14,975 nt of DNA from an uncultured Clostridia bacterium (GCA_946183765.1 CAMHDC010000010.1:1-14975); one strand, 5' to 3'; shown: positions 1 through 7,161, numbered from the stretch's first letter. Notes: a model not told the origin generated them from the sequence alone. Translations and numbers: made by a program.

Positions 1-18
1 CCAGACGGTCGGCAACAT
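1..18 (-). CDS. 5' end of an unidentified divergent gene (start only)
   Basis: On the minus strand an ATG at 18-16 is preceded by a purine-rich AGGGAG six bases upstream, and a good minus-strand promoter lies at 95-124, leaving a leader of about 70 bases. Only six codons (M-L-P-T-V-W) are inside the window, so the product cannot be named. The case rests on the promoter, ribosome site and start codon lining up; it could still be a chance ATG. Confidence 0.35.
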
Positions 19-94
19 ATGGCGCTCCCTGTTCCTCTGCGGTGCTCCGCATTCTTCCGTCAGTCGCAAGGGGCGGCGTTGAAAAACACATGTA

Positions 95-124
95 TTTATA
101 CCATGCGCCCCCGGGTCCTGTCAA
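95..124 (-). promoter_or_regulatory. Sigma-A-type promoter firing left
   Basis: Read on the minus strand, a perfect -35 TTGACA (124-119) and a TATAAA -10 (100-95) are separated by 18 bases. Transcription would start near 88 and run out of the window towards the ATG at 18. It is divergent from the codBA promoter; the 113 bases between the two promoters (125-237) are AT-richer than the genes and hold no ORF or clear operator that I can see. Confidence 0.55.
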
Positions 125-237
125 GGAAGATGAGACAAAATATATCGTGTTTCCGTACTGTTTCGAAAAGGCGGCGAAAATAATGCGTTTTCGGCCCGCC
201 GGAAGAAGAAAAAATCTGCCGAAAGTCATATTTGCTG

Positions 238-266
238 TTGACAGACGGACGATGTGTCCCTATAAT
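238..266 (+). promoter_or_regulatory. Perfect-consensus promoter of the codBA operon
   Basis: The -35 TTGACA (238-243) and -10 TATAAT (261-266) both match the sigma-70/sigma-A consensus exactly, with the ideal 17-base spacer. Transcription should start at about 272-274, just upstream of the PyrR-like binding sequence. Such a strong promoter fits a system in which control is exerted afterwards by attenuation in the leader rather than at initiation. Confidence 0.88.
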
Positions 267-271
267 ACATC

Positions 272-381
272 CAGTGCTTTAAGGCAGGTCCAGCGAGGCC
301 TCCAAGGACGGCGATACTGCGGTATCATAGCGAAAAACGAATCTTTTTTGCGGCTCTCCTTGGATGGGGGAGCCGCTTTTT
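272..381 (+). promoter_or_regulatory. PyrR-type transcription attenuator leader of codBA
   Basis: The leader carries a sequence closely matching the PyrR RNA-binding loop: GTCCAGCGAGGCCT (288-301) followed by CCAAGGAC, with GTCC (288-291) pairing to GGAC (306-309) as the anti-antiterminator stem. TCCAAGGA (301-308) is exactly complementary to TCCTTGGA (357-364), which includes part of the 5' arm of the terminator at 350-381, so an 8-bp antiterminator can form instead. A small GATAC/GTATC hairpin (313-326) sits between. In known PyrR systems, UMP-bound PyrR stabilises the binding loop, the antiterminator cannot form and transcription stops. The motif and mutually exclusive pairings are seen directly; PyrR itself is not encoded in the window. 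Confidence 0.85.
350..381 (+). terminator. Attenuator terminator of the codBA leader
   Basis: GCGGCTCTCC (350-359) pairs with GGGGAGCCGC (367-376), with one G-T wobble, around a loop of about 7 bases, and is followed directly by five T. It lies upstream of codB with no gene in front of it, so it must act on the codBA transcript itself. It overlaps the antiterminator strand at 357-364. Confidence 0.88.
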
Positions 382-451
382 CGTGAGGCGGATGTCCCCA
401 TGTCTGGCCAAAATAAGCCCCCGACAGGGCAGAATTTGGAGGACAACATCC

Positions 452-1684
452 ATGTCAAACGAACCCAAGAACCAACACAAAGACGTCGACTACTCCTTTG
501 AACCCGTACCCGGCAAGGCGCGCAAGGGCTTTCTGCCCATGTTCTTCATCATGCTGGGCTTCACCTTCTTCTCCGCCAGCATGTCCGTAGGCGCCAAGCT
601 GGGCAACGGCCTGGATCTGGGCGGCTTCGTATGGGCCGTGCTCATCGGCGGTCTCATCCTGGCGGCCTATACCGGCGCCCTGGGCTACATCGGCAGCGAG
701 TCGGGCCTGTCCTTCGATTTGCTGGCCCGCCGCTCCTTCGGCCGCTTCGGCTCCTACCTGCCCTCCGCCATGATCTCTCTCACCCAGATCGGCTGGTTCG
801 GCGTAGGCGTGGCCATGTTCGCCATCCCCGCCGCCGAGGTGCTCCACGTGAACCCCATCCTGCTGGTCATCCTTGGCGGCGTGTGCATGACCGCCTCCGC
901 CTACTTCGGCATCAAGGGCATGGAGATCATCAGCTACATCTCCGTGCCGCTGATCGCGATCCTGGGCATCTACTCCATGATCGCTGCCACCCGGCAGGGC
1001 GGCGGTCTCAACGCCATCTTCGCCCAGAACGCCGGCTCCCTGACCCTGTTCTCCGGCGTCGGTCTGGTCATCGGCTCCTTCGTGTCCGGCGGCACCGCCA
1101 CGCCCAACTTCACCCGGTTCTCCCGGACCAATAGGATCGCCGTCATCACCACCGTCATCGCCTTCTTCATCGGCAACACCCTCATGTTCGCCTTCGGCGC
1201 GGTGGGCGGCGCCTTCACCGAGATGGACGACATCTTCTACGTCATGATCGCCCAGGGGCTTACCGTCCCCGCCCTCATCGTCTTGGGCGCCAACATCTGG
1301 ACCACCAACGACAACGCCCTCTACACCGGCGGATTGGGCCTGGCTAACATCACCGGCGTGCGCAAGCGCCCCATGGTCATCGTCAGCGGCATCATCGGCA
1401 CCGTGGCCGCCATCTGGCTCTACAACAACTTCATCGGCTGGCTCAACTTCCTCAACGCCACCCTGCCCCCCATCGGCGCCATCATCATCCTGGACTACTT
1501 CCTGAACCGGGAGAAGTATCGGGGTGAGGATCAGCAGAAGGTGTCCGTCAACTGGGGCGCCGTTCTGGGCGTGGTCGCCGGCGCGCTGGTGGGCAACTTC
1601 GTAAAATGGGGCATCGCCTCCGTGAACGCCATGGCGGTGGCCTGCGTCTGCTATCTCGTCTACACCAAGGTCCTGAAGAAGTAA
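452..1684 (+). CDS. codB: Cytosine permease, NCS1 family
   Basis: This gene encodes a 410-residue, strongly hydrophobic integral membrane protein, close to the length of E. coli CodB (about 419). NCS1 transporters such as CodB bring cytosine into the cell with a cation. Recognisable family stretches are the charged N-terminus ending in GKARKGFLP before the first membrane span (about residues 27-47), the cytoplasmic loop with SGLSFDLLARRSFG (84-97), the QIGWFGVGVAMF helix (112-123) and the TTNDNALYTGGLGLANI segment in the second half; about 12 spans are expected. The start at 452 was chosen because GGAGG lies nine bases upstream (438-442); the frame stays open to 383, but that extension would begin inside the attenuator region and has no ribosome site. 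codA follows after 30 bases, so cytosine uptake and deamination are produced together. Expression is expected to be controlled by the PyrR leader. Confidence 0.92.
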   Translation: MSNEPKNQHKDVDYSFEPVPGKARKGFLPMFFIMLGFTFFSASMSVGAKLGNGLDLGGFVWAVLIGGLILAAYTGALGYIGSESGLSFDLLARRSFGRFGSYLPSAMISLTQIGWFGVGVAMFAIPAAEVLHVNPILLVILGGVCMTASAYFGIKGMEIISYISVPLIAILGIYSMIAATRQGGGLNAIFAQNAGSLTLFSGVGLVIGSFVSGGTATPNFTRFSRTNRIAVITTVIAFFIGNTLMFAFGAVGGAFTEMDDIFYVMIAQGLTVPALIVLGANIWTTNDNALYTGGLGLANITGVRKRPMVIVSGIIGTVAAIWLYNNFIGWLNFLNATLPPIGAIIILDYFLNREKYRGEDQQKVSVNWGAVLGVVAGALVGNFVKWGIASVNAMAVACVCYLVYTKVLKK

Positions 1685-1714
1685 AAACACCGACTGCATA
1701 AAAGGAGAACGACC

Positions 1715-2950
1715 ATGCTGTACACCAACGCGCGCATCGAAAACGCTCTGAAGACCCAGGATATCCGGGTGGAGAACGGCCTCATCACCGCCATCGAGGA
1801 CAAGCTCTCTCCCCTGCCCGCAGAGGCGGTCGAGGACCTGGGCGGAAAGCTGGTTCTGCCTCCCTTCGTGGAACCTCACGTCCATCTGGACACCACCCTG
1901 ACGGCGGGAGACCCGGTGTGGAATATGTCGGGAACCCTGTTCGAAGGCATCGAATGCTGGGCCAAACGGAAGGAAAAGCTCAGCGCCGCGGACGTGAAGG
2001 AGCGGGTCCGCCGGGCGGTGCGGCTCTATGCCGCCAACGGCGTCCAGTTCATCCGCACCCACGTGGACGTCACCGACCCCAGTCTGGTGGCTCTCAAAGC
2101 CATCCTGGAGGTGCGGGAGGAGCTGCGCGGCTTGGCCGACATCCAGGTGGTGGCCTTTCCCCAGGAAGGGATTTTGAGCTTCCCCAACGGAAAGGGGCTC
2201 ATGGAGGAAGCGGTGAAGCTGGGCGCGGACGCCGTGGGCGCCATCCCCCACTTCGAATTCACACGGGAATACGCCGTAGAATCTCTGAACTACGCCTGTG
2301 AGCTGGCGGCCCGGCACGGCCTGCTGATGGACGTGCATTGTGACGAGACCGACGACGACCAGTCCCGCGGATTGGAAACCCTGGCCACCCGGGCCCTGGA
2401 GCTGGGTCTCAAGGACAGGGTCACCGCCTCTCACACCTGCGCCATGCATTCCTACAACAACGCTTACGTGCTCAAGCTCATGCGGCTTTTGAAGATGAGC
2501 GAGATCAACTTCGTGGCCAACCCGCTGGTGAACACCCATCTGGAGGGCCGCGTGGACACATACCCCAAGCGCCGGGGCGTGACCCGGGTCAAGGAGCTGA
2601 CCGCCGCCGGTATCAACGTGGCCTTCGGCAACGACGATCTCTTCGACCCCTGGTATCCCATGGGCTGCGGCACCATGCGGGACACGGTGTATCTGGGCCT
2701 GCACGTGACCCAGATGATGGGCCGGGAGGACATTCTGAACAGCTATCGCTTCGTGACGACCAACGCCGCTCGGGTCCTGCACCTGGGCGACAGCTATGGC
2801 TTGAAGGCGGGCAACCCCGCCAGCTTCGTGGTCATGGACGCCGGCGATTACTATGAAGCCCTGACCAACAACGCCCCTGTGATCCTCTCCGTCCGCAAAG
2901 GCAAGATCGTCGCCCGCACCTGCCCCGCCCGCCGGGAAGTGCTGGGCTGA
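1715..2950 (+). CDS. codA: Cytosine deaminase
   Basis: The 411-residue protein is an amidohydrolase-fold deaminase that hydrolyses cytosine to uracil and ammonia in the cytoplasm. Active-site residues of the E. coli CodA family (426 aa) can be placed: metal ligands H55 and H57 in EPHVHLD, the substrate-binding glutamine Q150 in FPQEG, H208 and the catalytic glutamate E211 in DVHCDETDD, H240 in ASHTCAMHS, and metal ligand D307 in GNDDLFDPWYPMG. E. coli has a histidine where this protein has N306, just before the metal aspartate; this is a mild change. A GGAG ribosome site at 1704-1707 precedes the ATG by seven bases. With codB upstream it forms a cytosine-salvage operon; uracil made here feeds UMP synthesis through PRPP. 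Related family members act on isoguanine or creatinine, but the paired codB makes cytosine the best substrate. Confidence 0.93.
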   Translation: MLYTNARIENALKTQDIRVENGLITAIEDKLSPLPAEAVEDLGGKLVLPPFVEPHVHLDTTLTAGDPVWNMSGTLFEGIECWAKRKEKLSAADVKERVRRAVRLYAANGVQFIRTHVDVTDPSLVALKAILEVREELRGLADIQVVAFPQEGILSFPNGKGLMEEAVKLGADAVGAIPHFEFTREYAVESLNYACELAARHGLLMDVHCDETDDDQSRGLETLATRALELGLKDRVTASHTCAMHSYNNAYVLKLMRLLKMSEINFVANPLVNTHLEGRVDTYPKRRGVTRVKELTAAGINVAFGNDDLFDPWYPMGCGTMRDTVYLGLHVTQMMGREDILNSYRFVTTNAARVLHLGDSYGLKAGNPASFVVMDAGDYYEALTNNAPVILSVRKGKIVARTCPARREVLG

Positions 2951-2972
2951 GCCGATCCCGACCAAATAAAGC

Positions 2973-3005
2973 AGGACCGCTGCCTCAAAGCAGCGGTCCT
3001 TTCTT
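2973..3005. terminator. Bidirectional terminator between codA and radA
   Basis: AGGACCGCTGC (2973-2983) and GCAGCGGTCCT (2990-3000) form a perfect 11-bp stem with a six-base loop. On the plus strand it is followed by TTCTTGTCGTTT, and on the minus strand by GCTTTATTT, so it can end both codBA and the convergent radA transcript, whose stop codon is at 3024-3022. Confidence 0.85.
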
Positions 3006-3021
3006 GTCGTTTACCGGGTAC

Positions 3022-4356
3022 TCACTCCGCCGGATAGGCGATCAATGAAGCTGCCTCCAGCACGTTCCGAATGGGCGTGAGTTTCAATCCGGGCAGGTCC
3101 GTTCTGACCCCCTCCGGCACGAGCACGTTGGTGTACCCCAGGCGCAGGCACTCCTTCAGGCGGGCGTTCATCTGGCCCACCGTCCGCACGTCGCCGGTGA
3201 GGCCCACCTCGCCGATGGCCGCCGTATGGGGCGGCACGGGCTTGTCGTAGCAGGCGGAAGCGATGCAGAGGACCGCCCCCAGATCCGCCCCCCGATCCTG
3301 GAGCCGCAGGCTCCCCGCCACGGAAAGATAGGCGTCCTTGTCCGACAGCCGGAGGCCCGCCCGGCGCTCCAGCACCGCCAGGAGCATGTTGAACCTGGGC
3401 ACGTCCATCCCCACAGCGGTCCTTCGAGGCGCGCCGTACACCGACGGGCACAGCAGGGCCTGGATCTCGGCCAGCAGGGGCCTCGACCCCTCCAGCACGC
3501 AGCTCACCGCGCAGCCGGGGGCCGTCCGGGCGGCGGACAGAAACAGGCCGCTGGGGTCCGGCACGGGCGTCATGCCCTTGTCCGTCATTTCAAAAACGCC
3601 CAGCTCGTTGGTGGAGCCGAACCGGTTCTTCTCGGAGCGCAGGAGCCGCAGGCCTTCCTGTCGGTCGCCCTCGAAGTAGAGCACCGTATCCACGATGTGC
3701 TCCAGCACCTTGGGCCCGGCCAGGGCCCCCTCCTTGGTCACGTGGCCCACCAGGAACACCGGCGTGCCCGTTTCTTTAGCGAAGCGGGTGAATTTGGCCG
3801 CGGAGCCCCGTATCTGGGTGACGCTGCCGGGGGACGAGGGCGCGTCCTCGGTGAACATGGTCTGGATAGAGTCCACGATCAGGAAGGATACCTTCCGCCC
3901 CTCCGCCTCGGCCAGGATGGATTCTACGGAGTTTTCGCACAGCAGCAGCACCTCCCCGCCGAGGCCCAGCCGATCCGCCCGCAGGCGGATCTGGTGCCGG
4001 CTCTCCTCCCCGGAGGCGTAGAGCACCGGGCCCACATGGGAAAGATGGTCGGCGCACTGCAACAGGAGCGTGGACTTGCCGATGCCGGGGCTGCCGCCGA
4101 TGAGCACGGTCATGCCCGAAGTGAGCCCGCCGCCCAGCACCCGATCCAGCTCGCCGATGCCCGTGGAAGTCCGCTGCCCCGCCTGGGCGGCCACCTCCTT
4201 GAGGGGCACGGCTTTGGAGGGGGCGGCAGGCGCCTTCAGGCTCACCCGCTCCTCCTCCACGATGGTGTTCCAGCTGCCGCACTGGGGGCAGCGGCCCAGC
4301 CAGCGAGGGGTCTCGTAGCCGCATTCCCCGCAGACGAAAACGCTCTTTTGCTTCAT
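3022..4356 (-). CDS. radA: DNA repair ATPase RadA (Sms)
   Basis: The 444-residue protein has the full RadA layout: an N-terminal zinc finger with C9-x2-C12 and C23-x2-C26, a RecA-like ATPase with Walker A GGSPGIGKST (87-96) and Walker B FLIVDS (158-163), the RadA signature KNRFG (243-247), and a C-terminal Lon-like domain (about 290-440). E. coli RadA is 460 aa. RadA processes recombination intermediates by helping branch migration and strand exchange in DNA repair and transformation. The ATG overlaps the stop codon of the upstream propeller gene (ATGA, 4356-4353), with GGAGG just before it, so translation is probably coupled. It has no promoter of its own that I can see and should be read from the promoter at 5585-5613. 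Neighbouring the propeller gene rather than the ctsR-clpC group is different from Bacillus. Confidence 0.95.
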   Translation of the reverse strand: MKQKSVFVCGECGYETPRWLGRCPQCGSWNTIVEEERVSLKAPAAPSKAVPLKEVAAQAGQRTSTGIGELDRVLGGGLTSGMTVLIGGSPGIGKSTLLLQCADHLSHVGPVLYASGEESRHQIRLRADRLGLGGEVLLLCENSVESILAEAEGRKVSFLIVDSIQTMFTEDAPSSPGSVTQIRGSAAKFTRFAKETGTPVFLVGHVTKEGALAGPKVLEHIVDTVLYFEGDRQEGLRLLRSEKNRFGSTNELGVFEMTDKGMTPVPDPSGLFLSAARTAPGCAVSCVLEGSRPLLAEIQALLCPSVYGAPRRTAVGMDVPRFNMLLAVLERRAGLRLSDKDAYLSVAGSLRLQDRGADLGAVLCIASACYDKPVPPHTAAIGEVGLTGDVRTVGQMNARLKECLRLGYTNVLVPEGVRTDLPGLKLTPIRNVLEAASLIAYPAE

Positions 4357-5576
4357 GGCTCCTCCGTTTCGGTCAGGTCCGCCGAAAAGTCATTCAGATG
4401 CATATACTCGATGATGTCCCGATCCCGCCAGGTCACGTCCATCCACACGGCAAAATCCCCGCCGCCTCCCAGGAACATGGCGCTTTCGCTGGGCCGGGTC
4501 AGGCAGAAGGTGGCCCCATCGTCCAGGAAGTAGACGTAGGTCCTGTCCAGCGTCCCATAGACCAAGGCGCCGTCGGCCAGGGCGAAGTCCGCCGCCCCGT
4601 GAGCCGCCGTGATCAGCTCCCCTTTCTCGTCCACATAGACGAGGGTGCTGTCCTCCCCGTGGAAGCCGGTGAGGAAGGCGGTGATCCGCCCGTCGGTCTT
4701 GGGGTCGTGGACGGTGCTGCCGAAGTGGTCTACCCGGCTCTCGCCGGTGGAGAGGTCCAGCGTCTTCAGCGTGCCGGGGCCGGTGACGTAAACCAGCTTT
4801 CCGCCGCCCGCCGAGACGGCGGAGACCCCCGCGTCCGTGTTTTCGAAGATCTCCAGCGTCACCGCTTCGCCGGTCTTAAGATCGCAGCCGAACAGCTTGT
4901 CCCGGCTGGTGCCCGTGCGCTCGATCCAGAAGACGGTGTCCTCCCACAGGGCCAGGACGGGCAGACCCATGTGGACGGTCTTCAAAATGCGGTTCTCCCC
5001 GCTTTCCCGGTCGTAGGCGCGGATCTGACCGCCGCCGGAGCCGAGGGCGTCCAGATACACGATCCATCGCTCGTTCATTTGGGGATGGCGAATGGATTTA
5101 TAGGCAAGATCCAGCCGCTGATAGACGGCGTGCCGGGTTTTCGTATCATACAGGATGGCGCGGGTGAAGGCGGCGGTGCCGTCGGAGGTGTAGTTACCCA
5201 CCACGAAAAGGATGGTGTCCCCGTATACAGTGAAGTCCCCGGCGTACTGGTATTCGGGAATCAAGATCTCGTGCTGGACCCGGCCGAGGTCCACCCCGTA
5301 GATGGTGCGCTCGGTGCCAGGCACGGGCGTGGGGCTGGGCTCGGGCGTAGGCGCAGGGGACGGGCTGGGCGCGGGCGTGCCGAACCCAAGGCAGCTCAGG
5401 TCCGCCGGACGGTCCGGAACGTCCCGCAGCACGGGCCAGCCGAAGCACACAAAAGTATAGAGGCCGCCGCCCAGCAGTGCCACGGCCAGCAGCGCCTGCA
5501 GCACGGGCCCCAGGCGGGTACCCCGAAGGGGCAGCGGCCGCCGGTGTTTCTTCGGTTGTTGTTCCCGTTTGTCCAT
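4353..5576 (-). CDS. Membrane-anchored beta-propeller-like protein, function unknown
   Basis: The 407-residue product starts with a basic cytoplasmic stretch (1-21), one membrane span (about 24-47), a Pro/Ser/Thr linker (about 67-87, APSPSPAPTPEPSPTPVP) and then about 300 residues of short, repeated beta-rich units of the kind AYDRESGENRIL, GCDLKTGEAVTL and TLDLSTGESRV. This resembles TolB/WD40-like propeller blades, probably outside the cell. The family is not one I can name, and no catalytic motif is visible; a role as a surface scaffold or sensor is a guess. The start ATG at 5576-5574 has no Shine-Dalgarno sequence, but a strong promoter ends eight bases before it, so the message is probably leaderless. 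The stop codon overlaps the radA start, making this the first gene of a two-gene operon. Confidence 0.8.
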   Translation of the reverse strand: MDKREQQPKKHRRPLPLRGTRLGPVLQALLAVALLGGGLYTFVCFGWPVLRDVPDRPADLSCLGFGTPAPSPSPAPTPEPSPTPVPGTERTIYGVDLGRVQHEILIPEYQYAGDFTVYGDTILFVVGNYTSDGTAAFTRAILYDTKTRHAVYQRLDLAYKSIRHPQMNERWIVYLDALGSGGGQIRAYDRESGENRILKTVHMGLPVLALWEDTVFWIERTGTSRDKLFGCDLKTGEAVTLEIFENTDAGVSAVSAGGGKLVYVTGPGTLKTLDLSTGESRVDHFGSTVHDPKTDGRITAFLTGFHGEDSTLVYVDEKGELITAAHGAADFALADGALVYGTLDRTYVYFLDDGATFCLTRPSESAMFLGGGGDFAVWMDVTWRDRDIIEYMHLNDFSADLTETEEP

Positions 5577-5584
5577 ACAGGGTT

Positions 5585-5613
5585 ATTTTACCCTTTTCTG
5601 CTGTGCAGGTCAA
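5585..5613 (-). promoter_or_regulatory. Promoter of the propeller-radA operon, leaderless type
   Basis: On the minus strand TTGACC (5613-5608) and TAAAAT (5590-5585) are separated by exactly 17 bases. Only eight bases (5584-5577) lie between the -10 box and the ATG at 5576, so the predicted RNA start falls on or within a base or two of the start codon. No ribosome-binding sequence lies in the gap. Confidence 0.75.
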
Positions 5614-5681
5614 CAGCCTGCCAGCGGTTTTCGGCGCTGTCGAATCTTTTGGAAAATGCAGGAAAAGATGCAGATTTACAG

Positions 5682-5710
5682 TTGCCACCCTGTCAATGCT
5701 GTGGTATACT
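5682..5710 (+). promoter_or_regulatory. Extended -10 promoter of prs
   Basis: TTGCCA (5682-5687), a 17-base spacer and TATACT (5705-5710) preceded by TGG form an extended -10 promoter. Transcription would start near 5717, giving a leader of about 36 bases with GGAGGG (5743-5748) before the prs ATG. The promoter is divergent from, and about 70 bases away from, the propeller-radA promoter. Confidence 0.78.
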
Positions 5711-5752
5711 GTACGTGTTTCAATGTAATTTCATATTTTCAGGGAGGGATCT

Positions 5753-6772
5753 ATGTTCAGCGGATCAGGCATTATCCGAATCTATGCCGGCCAGGCCGGT
5801 CGTCCCTTTGCCAAGCGCATGTGCGCTTACCTGGGGGCTCAGATGGGCGACTCCGAAACCATCATGTTCTCCGAGGGCAACCTGTTCGTGCGCATCAACG
5901 AATCCATCCGGGACAAGGACGTGTTCCTGGTCCAGCCCATTGCCCGCCATCCCAACGACGAATTCACCGAGTTGCTGTTCTGGATCGACGCCTTCAAGCG
6001 CTCCTCCGCCAACTCCGTCACCGCGATCATCCCTTACTTCTCCTACGCCAAGGGCGACAAGATGGACGAGCCCCGGGTGTCCATCCGGGCCCGGGTCTGC
6101 GCGGACTGCATCGAGGCCGCGGGCGTGGACAGGGTCATCTTCATGGACCTGCACGCCGCCCAGATCCAGGGCTTCTTCAAGAAGCCGGTGGACCATCTGC
6201 GGGCCGAGCCCCTGCTCACCGAGTACGTGAAGCGGACGGGCATCGTGGACGAAAATTTGGTGGTGGTCTCCCCCGATGCCGGCTCCGCCAAGCGGTCCCG
6301 TGACTTTGCCAAGCAGATCGGTTGCCCCGTGGCCATCGGCGACAAGACCCGCACCGACCACACGGAGAACGCTAAGGTCCTGGAGGTCATCGGCGACGTG
6401 GAGGGCAAGAACTGTCTGGTGGTGGACGACTTCTCCATCTCCGGCGGCACCATGATCGACATCGCCCGGGGCCTGAAGGAGAAGGGCGCCAAGCGCATCT
6501 TCGGCGCGCTGTCCCACAACTGCATGAACGAAAAGGCCCTGAATCGCTTCGACGAAAGCCCCTACGAGTTCATCGTCACCACGGACACGGTGGAATGTCC
6601 CGAAGCCCGCAAGCACCCCAAGATCAAGATCATCTCCGCCGCGCCCATGTTCGCCCAGGCCGTGAAGATCATCCACGACAAGGCCCCCATGAGCACCCTC
6701 TTCGACCAGCGCATCAGCAAGCGCATGCTGGACATGTCCTTCGCCGAGCAGCTGACACTGCTGGGGGACTGA
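5753..6772 (+). CDS. prs: Ribose-phosphate pyrophosphokinase (PRPP synthetase), divergent form
   Basis: The 339-residue protein belongs to the PRPP synthetase family, which transfers pyrophosphate from ATP to ribose 5-phosphate; PRPP is needed for purine, pyrimidine, NAD, histidine and tryptophan synthesis and for uracil salvage. Conserved pieces are VRINESIR (46-53), MDLHAAQIQGFF (131-142), the VVSPDAGSAKR segment (171-181) and the PRPP-binding loop VVDDFSISGGT (223-233). It departs from the classical enzyme: the usual ARQD in the ATP-binding segment is AKGD (99-102), the catalytic KRR flexible loop reads GDKTRTD (196-202), and it is about 20 residues longer than the usual 315. It is probably an active but divergent class; a second role cannot be excluded. 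It is a single-gene unit with its own promoter and terminator. Confidence 0.88.
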   Translation: MFSGSGIIRIYAGQAGRPFAKRMCAYLGAQMGDSETIMFSEGNLFVRINESIRDKDVFLVQPIARHPNDEFTELLFWIDAFKRSSANSVTAIIPYFSYAKGDKMDEPRVSIRARVCADCIEAAGVDRVIFMDLHAAQIQGFFKKPVDHLRAEPLLTEYVKRTGIVDENLVVVSPDAGSAKRSRDFAKQIGCPVAIGDKTRTDHTENAKVLEVIGDVEGKNCLVVDDFSISGGTMIDIARGLKEKGAKRIFGALSHNCMNEKALNRFDESPYEFIVTTDTVECPEARKHPKIKIISAAPMFAQAVKIIHDKAPMSTLFDQRISKRMLDMSFAEQLTLLGD

Positions 6773-6791
6773 GGCAAAGATTGCTGACAGA

Positions 6792-6820
6792 AACTGGCGT
6801 CGCAAGGCGCCAGTTTTTTT
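6792..6820 (+). terminator. Intrinsic terminator of prs
   Basis: AACTGGCG (6792-6799) pairs with CGCCAGTT (6808-6815) around an eight-base loop and runs into an unbroken T tract to 6820. It lies 19 bases after the prs stop codon. Confidence 0.92.
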
Positions 6821-6828
6821 GTCTTTGG

Positions 6829-6963
6829 CACCCCTTCCGTCTTTTGCCTGCGGCAAAAGCCACCTCCCCCATGCTTCGCACAGGGGAGGCTTTTGGCAGT
6901 GCGATGCCTCCCCTGTCCTTCAAATGCAGGATGGGGGAGGTGTCACGAAGTGACGGAAGGGGC
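6829..6963. repeat. Nested palindromic intergenic repeat (cruciform type)
   Basis: Three concentric inverted arms can be paired: CCCCTTCCGTC (6831-6841) with GACGGAAGGGG (6952-6962), CACCTCCCCCAT (6861-6872) with ATGGGGGAGGTG (6931-6942), and CAGGGGAGGC (6881-6890) with GCCTCCCCTG (6906-6915). Two side hairpins branch off: CTTTTGCC/GGCAAAAG (6841-6859) and GTCAC/GTGAC (6942-6954). The element therefore folds as a branched cross. It has no ORF. It resembles the short palindromic repeats scattered between genes in many gut Firmicutes; copy number in this genome is not visible here. Confidence 0.8.
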
Positions 6964-6990
6964 TTCAGCGAGGCCGCAGGCCTCCTTTTT

Positions 6991-7161
6991 GTCATCCTGA
7001 GCGAGGCCGCAGGCCGAGTCGAAGGATCTCTGAACGATGCTGGACATAGCGAGCTGCTTGTCCCAGTCACAAGCTTTGGCGTTCAGAGGTCCCTCCGCTC
7101 GGTCGCTCAAGCATCTATTTTGGTATGTTACCTGCGTTTTCGCTCCCTCGGTCGGGATGAC
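6991..7161. repeat. Second imperfect inverted repeat (MITE- or REP-like)
   Basis: The ends GTCATCCTGA (6991-7000) and TCGGGATGAC (7152-7161) are inverted copies with one mismatch, and inner arms CTCTGAAC (7028-7035) and GTTCAGAG (7081-7088) pair perfectly. Between the arms lie further partly complementary GAGCGAGG and CTCGGTCGCTC stretches. No ORF or transposase is present. Together with the repeat at 6829-6963 this fills most of the 527-base gap between prs and the next gene; the rest (7162-7242) shows nothing I can name. Confidence 0.7.

Noticed and set aside
272..381. A possible purine or other small-molecule riboswitch before codB
   Set aside because: No purine-riboswitch core is visible, whereas the PyrR loop and its alternative pairings account for the whole leader.
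42..386. A 114-codon plus-strand frame in the leader region
   Set aside because: It runs through both divergent promoters, the PyrR site and the terminator, its composition is non-protein-like and it has no ribosome site.
455..2965. An 836-codon open frame antisense to codB and codA
   Set aside because: It mirrors two well-supported enzymes, is low in complexity (rich in G, H, D, V, E, A) and arises from the high third-position GC of those genes. No ribosome site or family match.
3226..4533. Long plus-strand frame opposite radA
   Set aside because: Antisense shadow; RadA on the other strand has every expected motif.
4398..6230. 610-codon plus-strand frame spanning the propeller gene, the intergenic region and the start of prs
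   Set aside because: It crosses two divergent promoters and overlaps prs out of frame; its end is low-complexity Ser/Pro/Arg, typical of a shifted reading of a GC-rich gene.
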